Of a stretch of DNA of 64,000 nucleotides, positions 33,783 to 43,859 are shown in pieces. The DNA lies in NCBI GenBank assembly GCA_964059195.1, contig CAXKWD010000001.1:217442484-217506483 (forward strand), in the 5' to 3' direction. Under the pieces are notes generated by a model. That model was not told the origin of the DNA and made no database searches. It saw only the letters and a program-made list of their open reading frames with translations. The stretch comes from Ectobius pallidus (lineage: Eukaryota > Arthropoda > Insecta > Blattodea > Ectobiidae). Within the stretch, counting starts at the first letter, position 1; every line of letters begins with the position of its first letter. The position numbers and the translations under genes were made by a program.

Positions 33783-34950
33783 ACTTTTAGGTAGTTTTCG
33801 AAGAAAAATCTACCTATTGCAATGGATACCATGTCATGATTTTCGAAAAATTATTTCATATCTTTACGTTTCATGCCTCCCTAAGTACGAAACCACCGCC
33901 TGTTTAAAAAAAAATTGTGGTATATATATATCTTTTTGCACTCCTTAGCTAGTAAGTGTTACTTACGAAAGTTGTTTACATGGATCGTAAGTTGATATTC
34001 CCACACAATCGTGTTTTAGCAACAGGGCGTTGCGATGAGGTTAAATTACTTACGGTCCAAGCGCCACGTCATAATTCATTACGATACACTTCATAATACA
34101 AGCCTTTATGGACACGGCCCCAGGACAAATATTCGGTTCCCATAACAACAAACATATGCGAATCACTTTCTGAAATAAACATCTATTTTCAAGAATGTAT
34201 TTACATAATATTTTCAGGTAATATCACAATTAATATAATTAAATTAATATAAATAATCATCGTGCAAAAAATAGCATGCAACACACGGGCCGTAAAGGCA
34301 TTTACGGGTCTCGAAAACTTAAAAACCCTCGGCTGCGCCTTGGGTTTTCAATCTGTTTCCTCGACCCGTAAACGTGCCTTACGGCACTTGTATCGCAATA
34401 TACTATTACACACTAGCGGCCGTAATTTTGAAGATATTTGAACCAAATTTTATTATGTTATTTCTAGGCCCAATAGTTCAAACAAGTTCGTTAATGATCA
34501 AAATTGGCCCAAGGGGGTGGTCGGGGGAGGGGGTTGAAATTTTAAAACATTTATATCTCGGCCCCTATGAAGTATAGAGGGAAACTTTGTTTGAATAAAT
34601 TAGAGTACCCCCTATGGAGTTCACAGTGACACCAATGATTCGTGGGTTTTGGGGGTACGAGTGGGGGGTGGGTTTGGGGGGATGGAAATTCGAATTTTTT
34701 TTAACTACGTCTTATGGGGTATCGTTGAAAAGCTCTTGATGAGTACTCTACAGATCAATTACTAGTTTCTTGATAGTTCTCATATAAGGCGAGATTTTAA
34801 TGTTTGAAGAAGTGCTCTTTCCTATTTTTGCAGTTTTTATTGCAGGTTTGTCATGCCAAGGCTAAAGAAGAAGAGTGCTACGCAGCGACAGTAAATTAAA
34901 CCAAAAGCACTTCTAAATCTACCTCAGCCTGTAGGCTTGCCTAAAGGGAG
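33783..34950 (+). repeat. Long dispersed repeat LR, copy 2, with palindromic insert
   Basis: 33783-33950 and ~34400-34950 match 4726-5420 in reverse. The middle (~33950-34400) is extra and contains palindrome-cored repeat G2. Shared features include CCATGTCATGATTTTCG, a G-rich run near 34640-34680, and GCCTGTAGGC near the end. Confidence 0.7.
34120..34405 (+). repeat. Palindrome-cored repeat, copy G2
   Basis: Partner of G1. The core pairs GGCCGTAAAGGCATTTACGGG with CCCGTAAACGTGCCTTACGGC across AAAACCCTCGGCTGCGCC / TTGGGTTTT. The apex resembles that of the P family although the arms differ in sequence. Confidence 0.65.
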
Positions 34951-35226
34951 TTTTTAATAAAGAGAGTAATTGCTCATCTGATCTAAAAACCAAGCTGATA
35001 ATAGAGCAAAAGAAGGAGAACACTTTAACATTCTTGACTCTGTCCGAACTATCGACCAGGTTATCGATAACATTTACCTGGGTATTGGAAATCTGTTGTG
35101 AAAAGAAACTAATGAACTGCAAGTCTGCCATCATAACGGGAAAACATAAAGCTATGAAGGAAATCAATGACGTCAGTGGATACAACGAAAATGTGGGTTA
35201 AAAGTATACAATATAGTTATTTGGTA
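34951..35226. other. Unassigned sequence
   Basis: An 88-codon minus-strand open stretch has no recognisable motif. Confidence 0.3.
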
Positions 35227-35718
35227 CGACGCGCGTCCTTAAAGTAAGCTTCCCTGGAGCAAACAGTTTACAGAAACAAAACACAATTTCGGGGACATAT
35301 ATAGTCCAACAGATACAGCAAGTGTTGAGCTATTTTTCAACATATCGCCACCGGAACTGAAACATTTGTCATACTCTGGAACCAAGTTTTGAACACCTGT
35401 GTTGTAGAAGCGTGCCGCGTGGGATTTGAACCACTGTGTGACAACCACCTTCACCTCTCTGTCATTCTTTGTCATTTCTTTAGGTGTAGGAAAATATGGA
35501 AATCACTGGGAGCGAAGTCCGGGCTTTAGGGTGAATGTTTAAATACCTCCCAGCGGAACTTCTGCAGGAGACTTGCTAGGAGGTGTTTAAACATCCACCC
35601 TACAGCTCGCTACTTCGCTCCCAGTGATTTCCATCTTTTCCTACACCTCAAGAAATGACAGGGAATGAGAGAGAATGGCAGAGAGGCGGAGATGATTGTT
35701 ACACAGTGGTTCAAATTG
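35227..35718. mobile_element. Fold-back mariner derivative, copy D
   Basis: Starts CGACGCGCGTCCTTAAAGTA after TA. On the minus strand the left half reads VVVTQWFKSHAARFYNTGVQ, LVPEYDKC and a C-terminal GGD-like end, i.e. a mariner C-terminus. The centre is a palindrome with AATCACTGGGAGCGAAG and its complement CTTCGCTCCCAGTGATT ~140 bp apart (coding for PDLAPSDFH in each direction). The right half stops at TGGTTCAAATTG without its terminal repeat. Confidence 0.75.
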
Positions 35719-35939
35719 TCTATTTATTTTTATTTTTAGATTTCTGGACAGAAAAGAAGGCTTATTTCCCAGAAAAGCATCCCAAAATATTATCTCGGAA
35801 GATCGATATATAGGTTATACACACACTCCGATGAGAAAAACTGAAATATTGTATACAAGTTAGTTCTTCAAATTGCGTTGCTCACAGACTGGTAAAACGC
35901 ACACAAACTACAAAAATAAATGAAAAAAGATAGAATCAA
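35719..35939. other. Unassigned spacer
   Basis: Nothing recognised. Confidence 0.3.
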
Positions 35940-36125
35940 AACACGGCCCCTCGAGGTTGGTGGTTTTAATGATTATTTGGCAATGATGATGTACACAGAG
36001 TGCCCTCTTACATACCTATAAATCTACAGAGATGAGCTTGTCATATTTATGCACACGTAAATGCCATCGACCTGGGCTGGGAGCGAACCCGTTACCCTCA
36101 GCACAGAAAGCCAGCGCTATTCCAA
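35940..36125 (-). mobile_element. tRNA-derived SINE, family S6, copy 1
   Basis: Minus strand: GCGCTGGCTTTCTGTGCTGA then GGGTTCGCTCCCAG (B-box-like) and GTCGATGGCATTTACGTGTG. Shared with 61250-61466. Ends are approximate; no duplication seen. Confidence 0.6.
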
Positions 36126-36540
36126 CTTTGATACCCACTTTTACCTTTAATAGAGTGTCTTTCGGATAACGCTAAGAACTTTGCAAAATACTTTTCTAAC
36201 CATACGAAGGACGGGTAACCAGCTAGTATGTTATAAAAGGCCATAGAGATCAGGGCTAACAAAGCAGTTATTATTACTCCATGATGATGAAAGAAATATA
36301 ATTTTAATATAAAATAACTCACAACTCTAACTCCAGAAGAATGTTTGTAAAGCTGTGAAGAGAAGAACAAAAGTGATTACACGTTTTTGTTACAAGAATT
36401 TCGCTCAGGCGGAATGTGTGCAAAAGTGACCTAACTAACAACTCCTAAAACAAAGAAACGTTTACATCTTAATCTTCCAAGACATTTACGGCAATCATTG
36501 TCTCGGCTCTTTTGATTTATTTCGATATTGCTCTAGTGAA
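36126..36540. other. Unassigned sequence
   Basis: GGGTAACCAGCTAGT near 36210-36226 resembles a Helitron 3' end but the hairpin and a matching start are absent. Otherwise nothing. Confidence 0.3.
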
Positions 36541-36850
36541 CAGGGCCCTATTTCATAAAAGCTGCAATTTTACAGGTGAGAGGTGACAGATTTACATTTT
36601 GACAATATTGTGTGTTTCATAAATGCTAACTACTTTACAAAAATGGCATGAAAATTGTCTAGTTTTATATGACAGCTTTATGAATTGTCGTCTCATAAAA
36701 CTTTGGCGTTGACAGGTAAAAATATAACAACTTTGTCAAATCTCAGAATGCCTGCCGTTTATAAAACATTATTTTTGGTTGAAGTATTTTCAAATTTATA
36801 AAAAGTGTAGAATTGTCATTTTTTTAAAAATATCTATGGGAGATAGATTG
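36541..36850 (+). repeat. Probable hAT-derived fragment, one end
   Basis: CAGGGCCCTATTTCATAAAA resembles a hAT terminus. A matching right end was not found, so the extent is a guess. Confidence 0.35.
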
Positions 36851-36924
36851 CGTGTATTTAGTCTGCTGTATTGGCAGAGCCCTATGTGAACTCTGTTTGA
36901 TAATATCGTTGCCATGGAAACCGA

Positions 36925-37122
36925 GCCCTTTTTCGTGGGTTTTTAGGGCTGAAAATTAAAAAATTACTTTTTGGAATTTTCCTGTGGTTTACAGCCTGAA
37001 AGCTATATGCGCACCGAACTGAGTGAGTGAGCCCTTTTCCGGGGGGTTTTTAGGGTTAAAAATTTAAAAAAAATACTTTTAGGAATTTTCTTGTGGTTTA
37101 CAGCCTAAAAGCTATAATAACT
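36925..37122. repeat. Tandem duplication of a ~100-bp unit
   Basis: GAGCCCTTTTTCGTGGGTTT to GTTTACAGCCTGAAAGCTAT at 36925-37010 is repeated at 37029-37112 as GAGCCCTTTTCCGGGGGG to TTTACAGCCTAAAAGCTAT. A (GTGA)n run follows at 37164-37187. Confidence 0.7.
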
Positions 37123-37344
37123 TCAAGTTTCTAGCTCATCTGGTAGTGGGCAAACATTAATGTCAGTGAGTGAGTGAGTGAGTGAGTCAGCTGTGTGGCT
37201 TTATATTATAGGGACTAAACTCCATGGCGCTACATCCCTGAAGGGACAAGGCTGCGTCATCTACCATCGGCAGATGGCAGAATTGGGGGAGGGCATGTGG
37301 TCAGCATGCCGACAGCCACGGCCGTTAATGGTGGTTTCCATGAC

Positions 37345-38245
37345 CGGCTATTACCACGGAGGAAAGAAAACACGGAGATGCCCTGAGACCGCAAGCGTGA
37401 AGCCAAGCGTTTGGTACTTAAGGGGGCGTGTCACTGTGTTTATATGTTTATAGTGTGCACGGATAGCGTGGTTACTCGTCTTTGTTTCTTTGTTTTGAAC
37501 AATTCAGAAGTGAAAATGAGTGCATGTTGTGCACTATTCTATGAACTTACCTTAAAAATTAATAATTTTGTAAAATTTAGGTACTGAAAATAGTCAATTT
37601 CTGGGATGAATGAATATGGGTGTAATTGCTAAGCATAATTTACTTGTATTTTACACTAGGCTGCTAATTATTGATGTATTTTCTTTATAACTGCCTTAGG
37701 CTACTTGTAATTAATCAAACAAAGTGCATTTATCTGAATTATTAGTAGGCCCTAATACTAAGTAATTTATTGCTTTAGATTTCCAATATTTATATTAGTT
37801 GCCATTTATTGCGTTTAATAGAGTCAATAACCACATGGTGTAGCTATATAACTGTCCAGAATATTTTTCTCGTTCTGAATTATCATAGTCGCACGGTCAC
37901 TTAATCATTTTCTGACTCAGTATTTATACTCGCACATGTAAAGTTGCTCATTTGAAAGTTACATTTTTGGCTCTTCTGAGATAGGTTAATGCTTACTACC
38001 GGGATTATTATGATGTCAGAGTACGGTATGTAGTTAATATATGAAATTGGGATATTACATATTTTCCCTACCGTTACGTTGTTATAACCCGTGAAACTTC
38101 GGAGTATTTGTGTGCTATTGTATATAGCAAGCCTCCCTTTTGGTCCTCTAAGGGGGCGTGGTCATTGGCTTCATCTGTTTCCCATACAACACCGCAAGCA
38201 CGGCGTCTCCGTGTATTCTTTCCTCCGTGGCTATTACAGTATGGT
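37345..38245. repeat. Inverted pair of ~85-bp segments
   Basis: ACCACGGAGGAAAGAAAACAC, CCGCAAGC, GAAGCCAA and AAGGGGGCGTG at 37345-37430 recur inverted at 38150-38245. The ~720 bp between are unassigned. Could be ends of one element or two fragments. Confidence 0.4.
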
Positions 38246-38771
38246 CGAACAACAACAAAAAAACAGATTTCAACAACTTGCGCCGTTTTAGCGCAGAAAA
38301 CAGCACTTGAGAAAGAAGGTTTTAATGTTATTCAGAAAACTCATCTTTCTCATTTTAAACCGTTTAAAAATTTTTTTATTACAATTTAAGTCGAGCTGGG
38401 GTAGTGGTGGGTGTGTTTTCATTTTGCGTCTACGTTCCTTTCACAGTCGGCTGGTTTCCATTGTACCTACAATACGAGAGAGGAGCCGGGAGGAATATAA
38501 GGAAAAAAACACGCATAAGCACACAATAGTACGGCTGACAAAAGACGTTCTACAACTCGCTCCACTGATTTACAATAATTGATATGCCAAGTGTTCTTCG
38601 CCTTGTATTTGCGTACGTTAGGCAAATCCCTCCGCCCTTTGTTTCCTATCTTCGCTCCTCATTCGTAAAGGGCTAGAAATTATGGAAGCAACCCTATCGT
38701 TTAATTTGAGGAGGCACACCCTATCTCTGCTATGTTAATTTGGTTTTATTTACGTATGCATTATTTTTAAT
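38246..38771. other. Unassigned sequence
   Basis: Overlapping short open stretches in different frames carry no motif. Confidence 0.3.
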
Positions 38772-39326
38772 AAGTGCCATAGTGGTACTTTATGAGATTG
38801 TGAGGTGCGCGGGAAAATGTCTGTCTGTCTGTCTGTCTGTCCGTGTGTCTTATGCCCGATAACTCAAATACACTTTATCAGATTTTCATGAAACTTGGTA
38901 TACGCATTTATAACGTCCATGGGACCAAATCGGTTGACCGGAGTAAAGTCCAATTTAGTGGCTATTTTATGGTAATATATCAGAAAGAATTTATCAAATG
39001 CAAATCAGTTATCATGACAACACATTGTTTTACAGTTGCAATCCAGTTAGTTATGACAAATAACCCTATTTCTTCACATATGCTTATCAGACTAGACCGT
39101 TAAATCGAGCGAGGTGGCCGAGATCATAATGTCTTGGACTCGCATTCTGGAGGTCAATGGTTCAAGTCCCGTGGCCGGCCAATTTAAAAAAAATATAAAT
39201 ATATAATTTTTATGTGAGTGTGCGATTGTCAAGATATCACAAATTTGTATTGGTCTGCTGACGCTGGACGATTTTAATCTGATTTTCTTTTAACTAGACC
39301 TTTGTTCTTCCGTAAGCCCTGCTAAG
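38772..39326 (+). repeat. Dispersed repeat R-A, copy 4, with a SINE inside
   Basis: AATAAGTGCCATAGTGGTAC, (GTCT)n at 38818-38842, then CATGAAACTTGGTATACGC and ACTAGACCTTTGTTCTTCC. It breaks off at GTAAGCCCTGCT where fold-back mariner E starts. The SINE at 39099-39292 sits at the ACTAGACC site. Confidence 0.8.
39099..39292 (+). mobile_element. tRNA-derived SINE, family S4, in R-A copy 4
   Basis: GCGAGGTGGCCGAGAT (A-box) and GGTTCAAGTCCC (B-box) head, CCGGCCAATT, then GTGAGTGTGCGATTGTCAAG. Flanked by ACTAGACC on both sides (39091-39098, 39293-39300). Confidence 0.75.
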
Positions 39327-39327
39327 G

Positions 39328-39740
39328 AAAATATGGAAATCACTGGGAGCGAAGTTCGGGCCGTAAGATGGATGTATAAACACCTCCTAGCAAGTCTCCT
39401 CCAGAAGTTCGGCTGGGGGGTGTTTAAACATTCACCCTAAAGCCCGGACCTCGCTTCCAGTGATTTCCATCTTTTCTTACACCTCAAGAAATGAAAGAGA
39501 ATGGCAGGGAGGAGGAGATGTTTATCAAACAGTGGTTCTTATCCCTGGCGGCAGAATTGTACGACACAAGCATTAAAAAGTTGGTCCCACGGCATGGCAG
39601 ATGTCTCAATTCCGGTGGCGAATATGTTGAAAAATAGCTGAACACTTGCTGTATCTGTTGCAATAAATATTTTCATGAAATTGATATTGTTTTGTTTCTG
39701 TAAAGGGCCCCAGGTAAAGTTACTTTGGGGACGCACCTCG
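39328..39740. mobile_element. Fold-back mariner derivative, copy E
   Basis: The left arm is only ~75 bp (GGAAATCACTGGGAGCGAAG onward). The right half on the plus strand covers a degraded HSPYSPDLASSDFH-like block, QWFLSLAAELYDTSIKKLVP, then CLNSGGEYVEK-stop at ~39640, and the terminal repeat ending GACGCACCTCG before TA. Confidence 0.75.
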
Positions 39741-39827
39741 TACGATTCTGGCACTTAATAATTCGCGGGTGCGCGGGTAAAGAGAGTTAAGTCCACCATC
39801 TTCAAAAATTGAGATATGTCCATACAG

Positions 39828-40106
39828 CAGTGGCGGATCCAGAGAGACATTTTGGGGGGGGGGAACTAAAGTAGAGAGGGAAGTTTTTACTCATAAAAAT
39901 TAATTATATCCAGTACACAATTGAAAACAAAATGAAAATTTCAGCATTTTCTTACAAAGGTATTTCAAAATAATGAATGTTGTTGCTTTAATTTAAGTAT
40001 TTGGGTTATGTTCTAATAAATTTTCAATAATTTGTGCTTAATGTTACAAATTTTGGGGGGGGGGGAATTTCCCCCATTTCCCCCCCCCCCCGTGGATCCG
40101 CCCCTG
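39828..40106 (+). mobile_element. hAT MITE with 8-bp TSD
   Basis: CAGTGGCGGATCCAGAG and GTGGATCCGCCCCTG ends, flanked by CCATACAG at 39820-39827 and 40107-40114. G- and C-homopolymers lie inside both ends. Confidence 0.9.
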
Positions 40107-40265
40107 CCATACAGTTATAGATAAAAATGTTCTCTACATTTGTGTTAAGTCCAGTAAGTCATATTCAAAATTGTACGGTAGTTATGGATGCGTAGGCCTA
40201 CATCATGGGTTTATCCATCTCTAAATCGATGTTGGGCGGGTAAAGCGTGTTAAGTCACTCTAATT

Positions 40266-40540
40266 CATAGGCGTAACGAGGGGGGGGGTTGGGGGTTTGA
40301 ACCCCCCCTATTGATTAAAAAAGGGAAAATTGTACTATTTATTTCATTATTGTGATATATCACCTTTTTTTTAAAAAATCTGCTTATAAATTACTTAATA
40401 TGAGTTTAAAGCGTGGGAAGCTTAAAACTCGTTATTGTGTATCTTAATTTTTAAAATTTTCCGGGGGAGGACCCCGGAACCCCCCTCTCCAGATGTTATA
40501 ACACCCCCCCCCCCATATGGTCGGCCTGGTTACGCCTATG
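40266..40540 (-). mobile_element. hAT MITE hAT-M61, copy 3, 8-bp TSD
   Basis: CATAGGCGTAACGAGG to GGTTACGCCTATG, flanked by CTCTAATT at 40258-40265 and 40541-40548. Only one of the ~61-bp internal units remains. Confidence 0.9.
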
Positions 40541-40596
40541 CTCTAATTCTCAGTAAAAAGAAAGTGGAGTTAACTCTCTTTGCCCGCGCACCCGCG

Positions 40597-40984
40597 TTTT
40601 GGTACGGCCATCAAGACGACTTGGCCCCGGTCTATCTAAAGGCCTGCCCTCGGGCTTCATGAAGTTGGAAAACCCTGTTCAAGGAGATAACCAACTAAGC
40701 GTAAGAAATCCGTAGAATACTGTCTTACTAATGTAATTAGCGCATTTGGACAGCCCTGAAAGCAGCATCAGGTGTCGGTAATGGAGCTTCCTGCCTGAGC
40801 CGCAGATTCTGTTTACACATCTGTGTCACTTCGCAATTGCGAGCTCATTTCACTGCTGCCAACTTTACGAACACAAATGTCTTCCTATTCGGGGAAACTC
40901 TTTACTTAATGGCAACACTGTCGACAGCACTTTTAAGGTTCGTCAGTTTCCGTGGACATAGGGAAACTCTTTGTCACAAAACCG
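40597..40984. other. Unassigned sequence
   Basis: Nothing recognised. Confidence 0.3.
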
Positions 40985-41486
40985 TGTAATGTCACATTTA
41001 ATAAAACCAGGTAAACTGATGTAACAAAGTGCCAGAATGCTTTTGTTTAATCAGTGATAATTGCAATTATGATATTCAGAAAATAAGTTATTTTTATAAC
41101 AGGGCTTACGGAAAAACAAACACATGTGAAGGAATATGAGGGTAGTGCTATTTGTAAAAGCTAACTGTATTGCAACTTCCAAAGTTGTATATGAACACTC
41201 TATAACAGTATGTTGTCATGAGAACTGATTTGCATTTGATAAATCCTTTCTAACATATTACTGACCATAAAATCGGCACTAATTGGGCATGACTCCGGTA
41301 CTGGACAACCGATTTGGTCCAATATCAATAGGCTTCTTCCCATGAACGTTGTAAATGCGTATACCAAGTTTCATGAAATCCCATAAAGTATATTTAAGTT
41401 ATCGCGCGTACAGACACACGGACAGACAGACATTTTCCCGTCCACCACATAATCTCATAAAGTACCATTCTGGCACTTAATAACAT
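40985..41486 (-). repeat. Dispersed repeat R-A, copy 5
   Basis: ACCAGGTAAACTGATGTAAC, AAAGTGCCAGAATGC, GGTCCAATATCAATAGGC, GACAGACAGACAT and CATTCTGGCACTTAATAA. Nearly complete; lacks the CTAGACC site and so has no SINE. Confidence 0.8.
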
Positions 41487-41579
41487 ACTTCAGAGGATGC
41501 CAATAACATACTTTTTAGTACACGCTCTCTAAAACAGCTGCTTATCGGACTGGTAACAAGCCGAAAAATTGCATTTTAA

Positions 41580-41653
41580 AGGACAAGGCCGCTAAAATTG
41601 CATAAAAGTGCATTCAAATTGCATTCAAAATGCAGTTTTAGCGGCCTTGTCCT
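41580..41653. mobile_element. 74-bp hairpin bounded by TTAA
   Basis: AGGACAAGGCCGCTAAAA and TTTTAGCGGCCTTGTCCT are perfect inverted repeats around GCATTCAAATTGCATTC. TTAA lies directly outside both ends (41576-41579, 41654-41657), the target of piggyBac-type elements, although the palindrome itself could also explain it. Confidence 0.5.
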
Positions 41654-41657
41654 TTAA

Positions 41658-42179
41658 AGTCGTCATGGCAATCTATAAACAAAACCCAGATGGCATTGAC
41701 CAGTCACACCAACTTTAACATGGATTTACGCATATAATTGCTCATAAAACAAACAAATTTAAGCCAACACGTTTCTTTATGAAAATCAGAAACTTTACCA
41801 GGATTTTTCGAAAAACACGGTAGCCCACTTCATCACCCGACAACAAATATAAGCGAACAACTTTTCACATCTTCGTTCACATAGCTTACATGGATGCACC
41901 AGCATTTAATTGCAATATATTCCCTATTCCTTCTGCCGTGATGTTGCTGGCACCAGCTCCAATTCAATGTTTTTGACTTGGAGTGAAATTTCCTCGGGAT
42001 TATAATACATATTTTCACAAGCTTTTCATAAATACTAGTTCGTATTTATTATTGTTTACAAATCAGCGACTCATGTAACGCATTCATAGCCTACCGCATT
42101 TCGTACGGTTCATTGTTGTCTTGCGTTTGAGAGGGCCGTGAGAATATGGTAGACTACCTTTCATTACAATTAATTATAT
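41658..42179. other. Unassigned sequence
   Basis: Nothing recognised. Confidence 0.3.
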
Positions 42180-42357
42180 ACGGTATTTTGTTTCATTTCA
42201 TATAATTTAGAGAGCTATTACTAAAAAATATTGTATGCACCACGTACGCAAAAACTTTAGCGGACTCATCCAGTATTTCAGCCTCGGCTTTCGCCTCGGC
42301 TGCTATACTAGATTCGTCCGCTAAAGCGTTATTTTGCGTACTTGATACATAAATAGC
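42180..42357 (-). repeat. Palindrome-cored repeat, copy P2
   Basis: CGTACGCAAAAACTTTAGCG and CGCTAAAGCGTTATTTTGCG with GGACTCATCCAGTAT / ATACTAGATTCGTCC form the arms; the apex is GCCTCGGCTTTCGCCTCGGC. Fuller than P1. Confidence 0.7.
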
Positions 42358-42589
42358 TATTAGAGGATGTCCTGTCTTTCATAAGTGCTCCTTCTTGATT
42401 TCCATATCCTGCAGCTCATGTAATTATTATTGTATTAACTCGTGCATTTCAATTATTGTAATTATAACATGTTCTGTATTATTGTAAATATTTTAGTGTA
42501 TTTTACTGTACCGTCCCCGAGCACAATCTTTACTTTTTCGCGTGTCGTCAGTATCTACATTTGTAAACACTTTGTATTTAATTTGTGGT

Positions 42590-42594
42590 AAGAA

Positions 42595-42628
<34 letters not shown>
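42590..42628. repeat. (ATT)n microsatellite
   Basis: About 12 ATT units directly upstream of a LINE fragment. Confidence 0.85.
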
Positions 42629-42957
42629 GAGACTGGAGAAAACTGCATAACGACGAGCTTCACAACCTGTACTCGTCACCGGATATAGTGGGGGTACCTA
42701 AATCACGGAGGATGAAATGGGCTGGGCATGTTGCACGCATGGGGGAGGAAAGACATATCTAAAAAATATTGACTGGGAGACCAGAAGGGAAAAGACCACT
42801 TGGGAGACCTAGACGTCGGTAGGAGGACGATATTAGGATAGATTTAAGGGAAGTAGGATTTGCGAGGGATGGTTAGATGGAGTTAGCACATAATAGGGTT
42901 GAATGGCGGCCTTTAGGTTGCTTAGGAATTGTCTATTGCCATTGGGTAAGTAAGTAA
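42629..42957 (+). pseudogene. RTE-like LINE 3' end, copy 3
   Basis: RLEKTAAR-frame start, then SPDIVGVPKSRRMKWAGHVA, a frameshift, GRPEGKRPLGRPRRR, a stop in place of Trp, and ARDG. The final part is deleted (CAATGAACC block missing) and it ends TAAGTAAGTAAGTAA. Same family as 11095 and 15715. Confidence 0.8.
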
Positions 42958-42960
42958 GTA

Positions 42961-42962
42961 AA

Positions 42963-43019
<57 letters not shown>
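42961..43019. repeat. (ATT)n microsatellite
   Basis: About 19 units fused to the TAAG tail of the preceding LINE. Confidence 0.9.
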
Positions 43020-43020
<1 letters not shown>

Positions 43021-43232
43021 GGAAAGAATACCCAAGAAAATGTTGGATTGGAAAGTAGAAGGAAAAAGAAGGGAAGCCCAAAGAGTGCTGGATGGATGGG
43101 GTGAAAAGGAGAATGGCGAGAAAAGGATTAAGTGAAGAAGATGCTATGGACAGGGACTTATGGAGGCAAAAGATTTTTGTGGGATGAAGGAAAACCATTG
43201 TATTGTGGAATATTCCTTAATTAAAAAAAGAT
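43020..43232 (+). pseudogene. LINE ORF2 C-terminal fragment with tandem tail
   Basis: RIPKKMLDWKVEGKR then, after a frameshift, WMDGVKRRMARKGLSEEDA and MDRDLWRQKIFVG-stop: the basic C-terminus of a reverse-transcriptase LINE different from the RTE-like family above. Ends AATTAAAAAAAGATGATGAT leading into the ATT array. Confidence 0.65.
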
Positions 43233-43366
<134 letters not shown>

Positions 43367-43439
43367 GGTGTGTTTTAAGATACATTTATGTTTCATTTCT
43401 TCTAGGTCACCCTTTATCAGTAGTTCCCTAGGAAAAATC

Positions 43440-43655
43440 AATCTTATGTAAAACCTAACCTATCGATAATGATGTGAGGTCTAGTTGTACAGTATTGCCA
43501 AATCTGTCTATCAAGGCAACATTGGGAAGGGATGTTGGGTACTGAGGCATTTGTCGGCCACAAAACCAAAAGAAAATCGCTTTCTACCCTCCAGCAACTC
43601 AACAATTGGTGGTGATGGGTTTTCCAAGTAATCAATCAATCAATCAATAGACAAG
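43440..43655 (+). repeat. Possible LINE 3' UTR with (AATC)n tail
   Basis: GGTGGTGATGGGTTTTCC followed by five AATC units (43632-43651) has the form of a LINE tail. No coding part. Confidence 0.4.
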
Positions 43656-43859
43656 GGTTAGCCACCCCTCAGGAGTACAAGATGCCGCTTCAGTGCTCCA
43701 CCCCAAGTAGTCAACAATGCCCCGATCCACCGCCCTAAGCCCACGCGAGGGTGGATTTGTGTGGAGGAGTTCAGTTTCGTCAAAATTCTGTTTTCATTAG
43801 ATCGAAGTCCGCGTGCACTTTACTTGTCTCTAGTGGACGATCAACTGATCGGTTATAGC

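Larger units (their letters stand above)
39764..40596. mobile_element. GC-ended TIR element hosting two hAT MITEs
   Basis: CGCGGGTGCGCGGGTAAAGA and its near-exact complement TTTGCCCGCGCACCCGCG bound the region, with GAGAGTTAA continuing the inverted repeat to ~28 bp. Removing 39828-40106 and 40266-40540 with one TSD copy each leaves a ~270-bp core with several GTTAAGTC repeats. No clear target duplication. Confidence 0.65.

Noticed and set aside
36185..36240. Helitron 3' end at GGGTAACCAGCTAGT
   Set aside because: CTAG before T fits, but no hairpin upstream and no matching 5' end was found.
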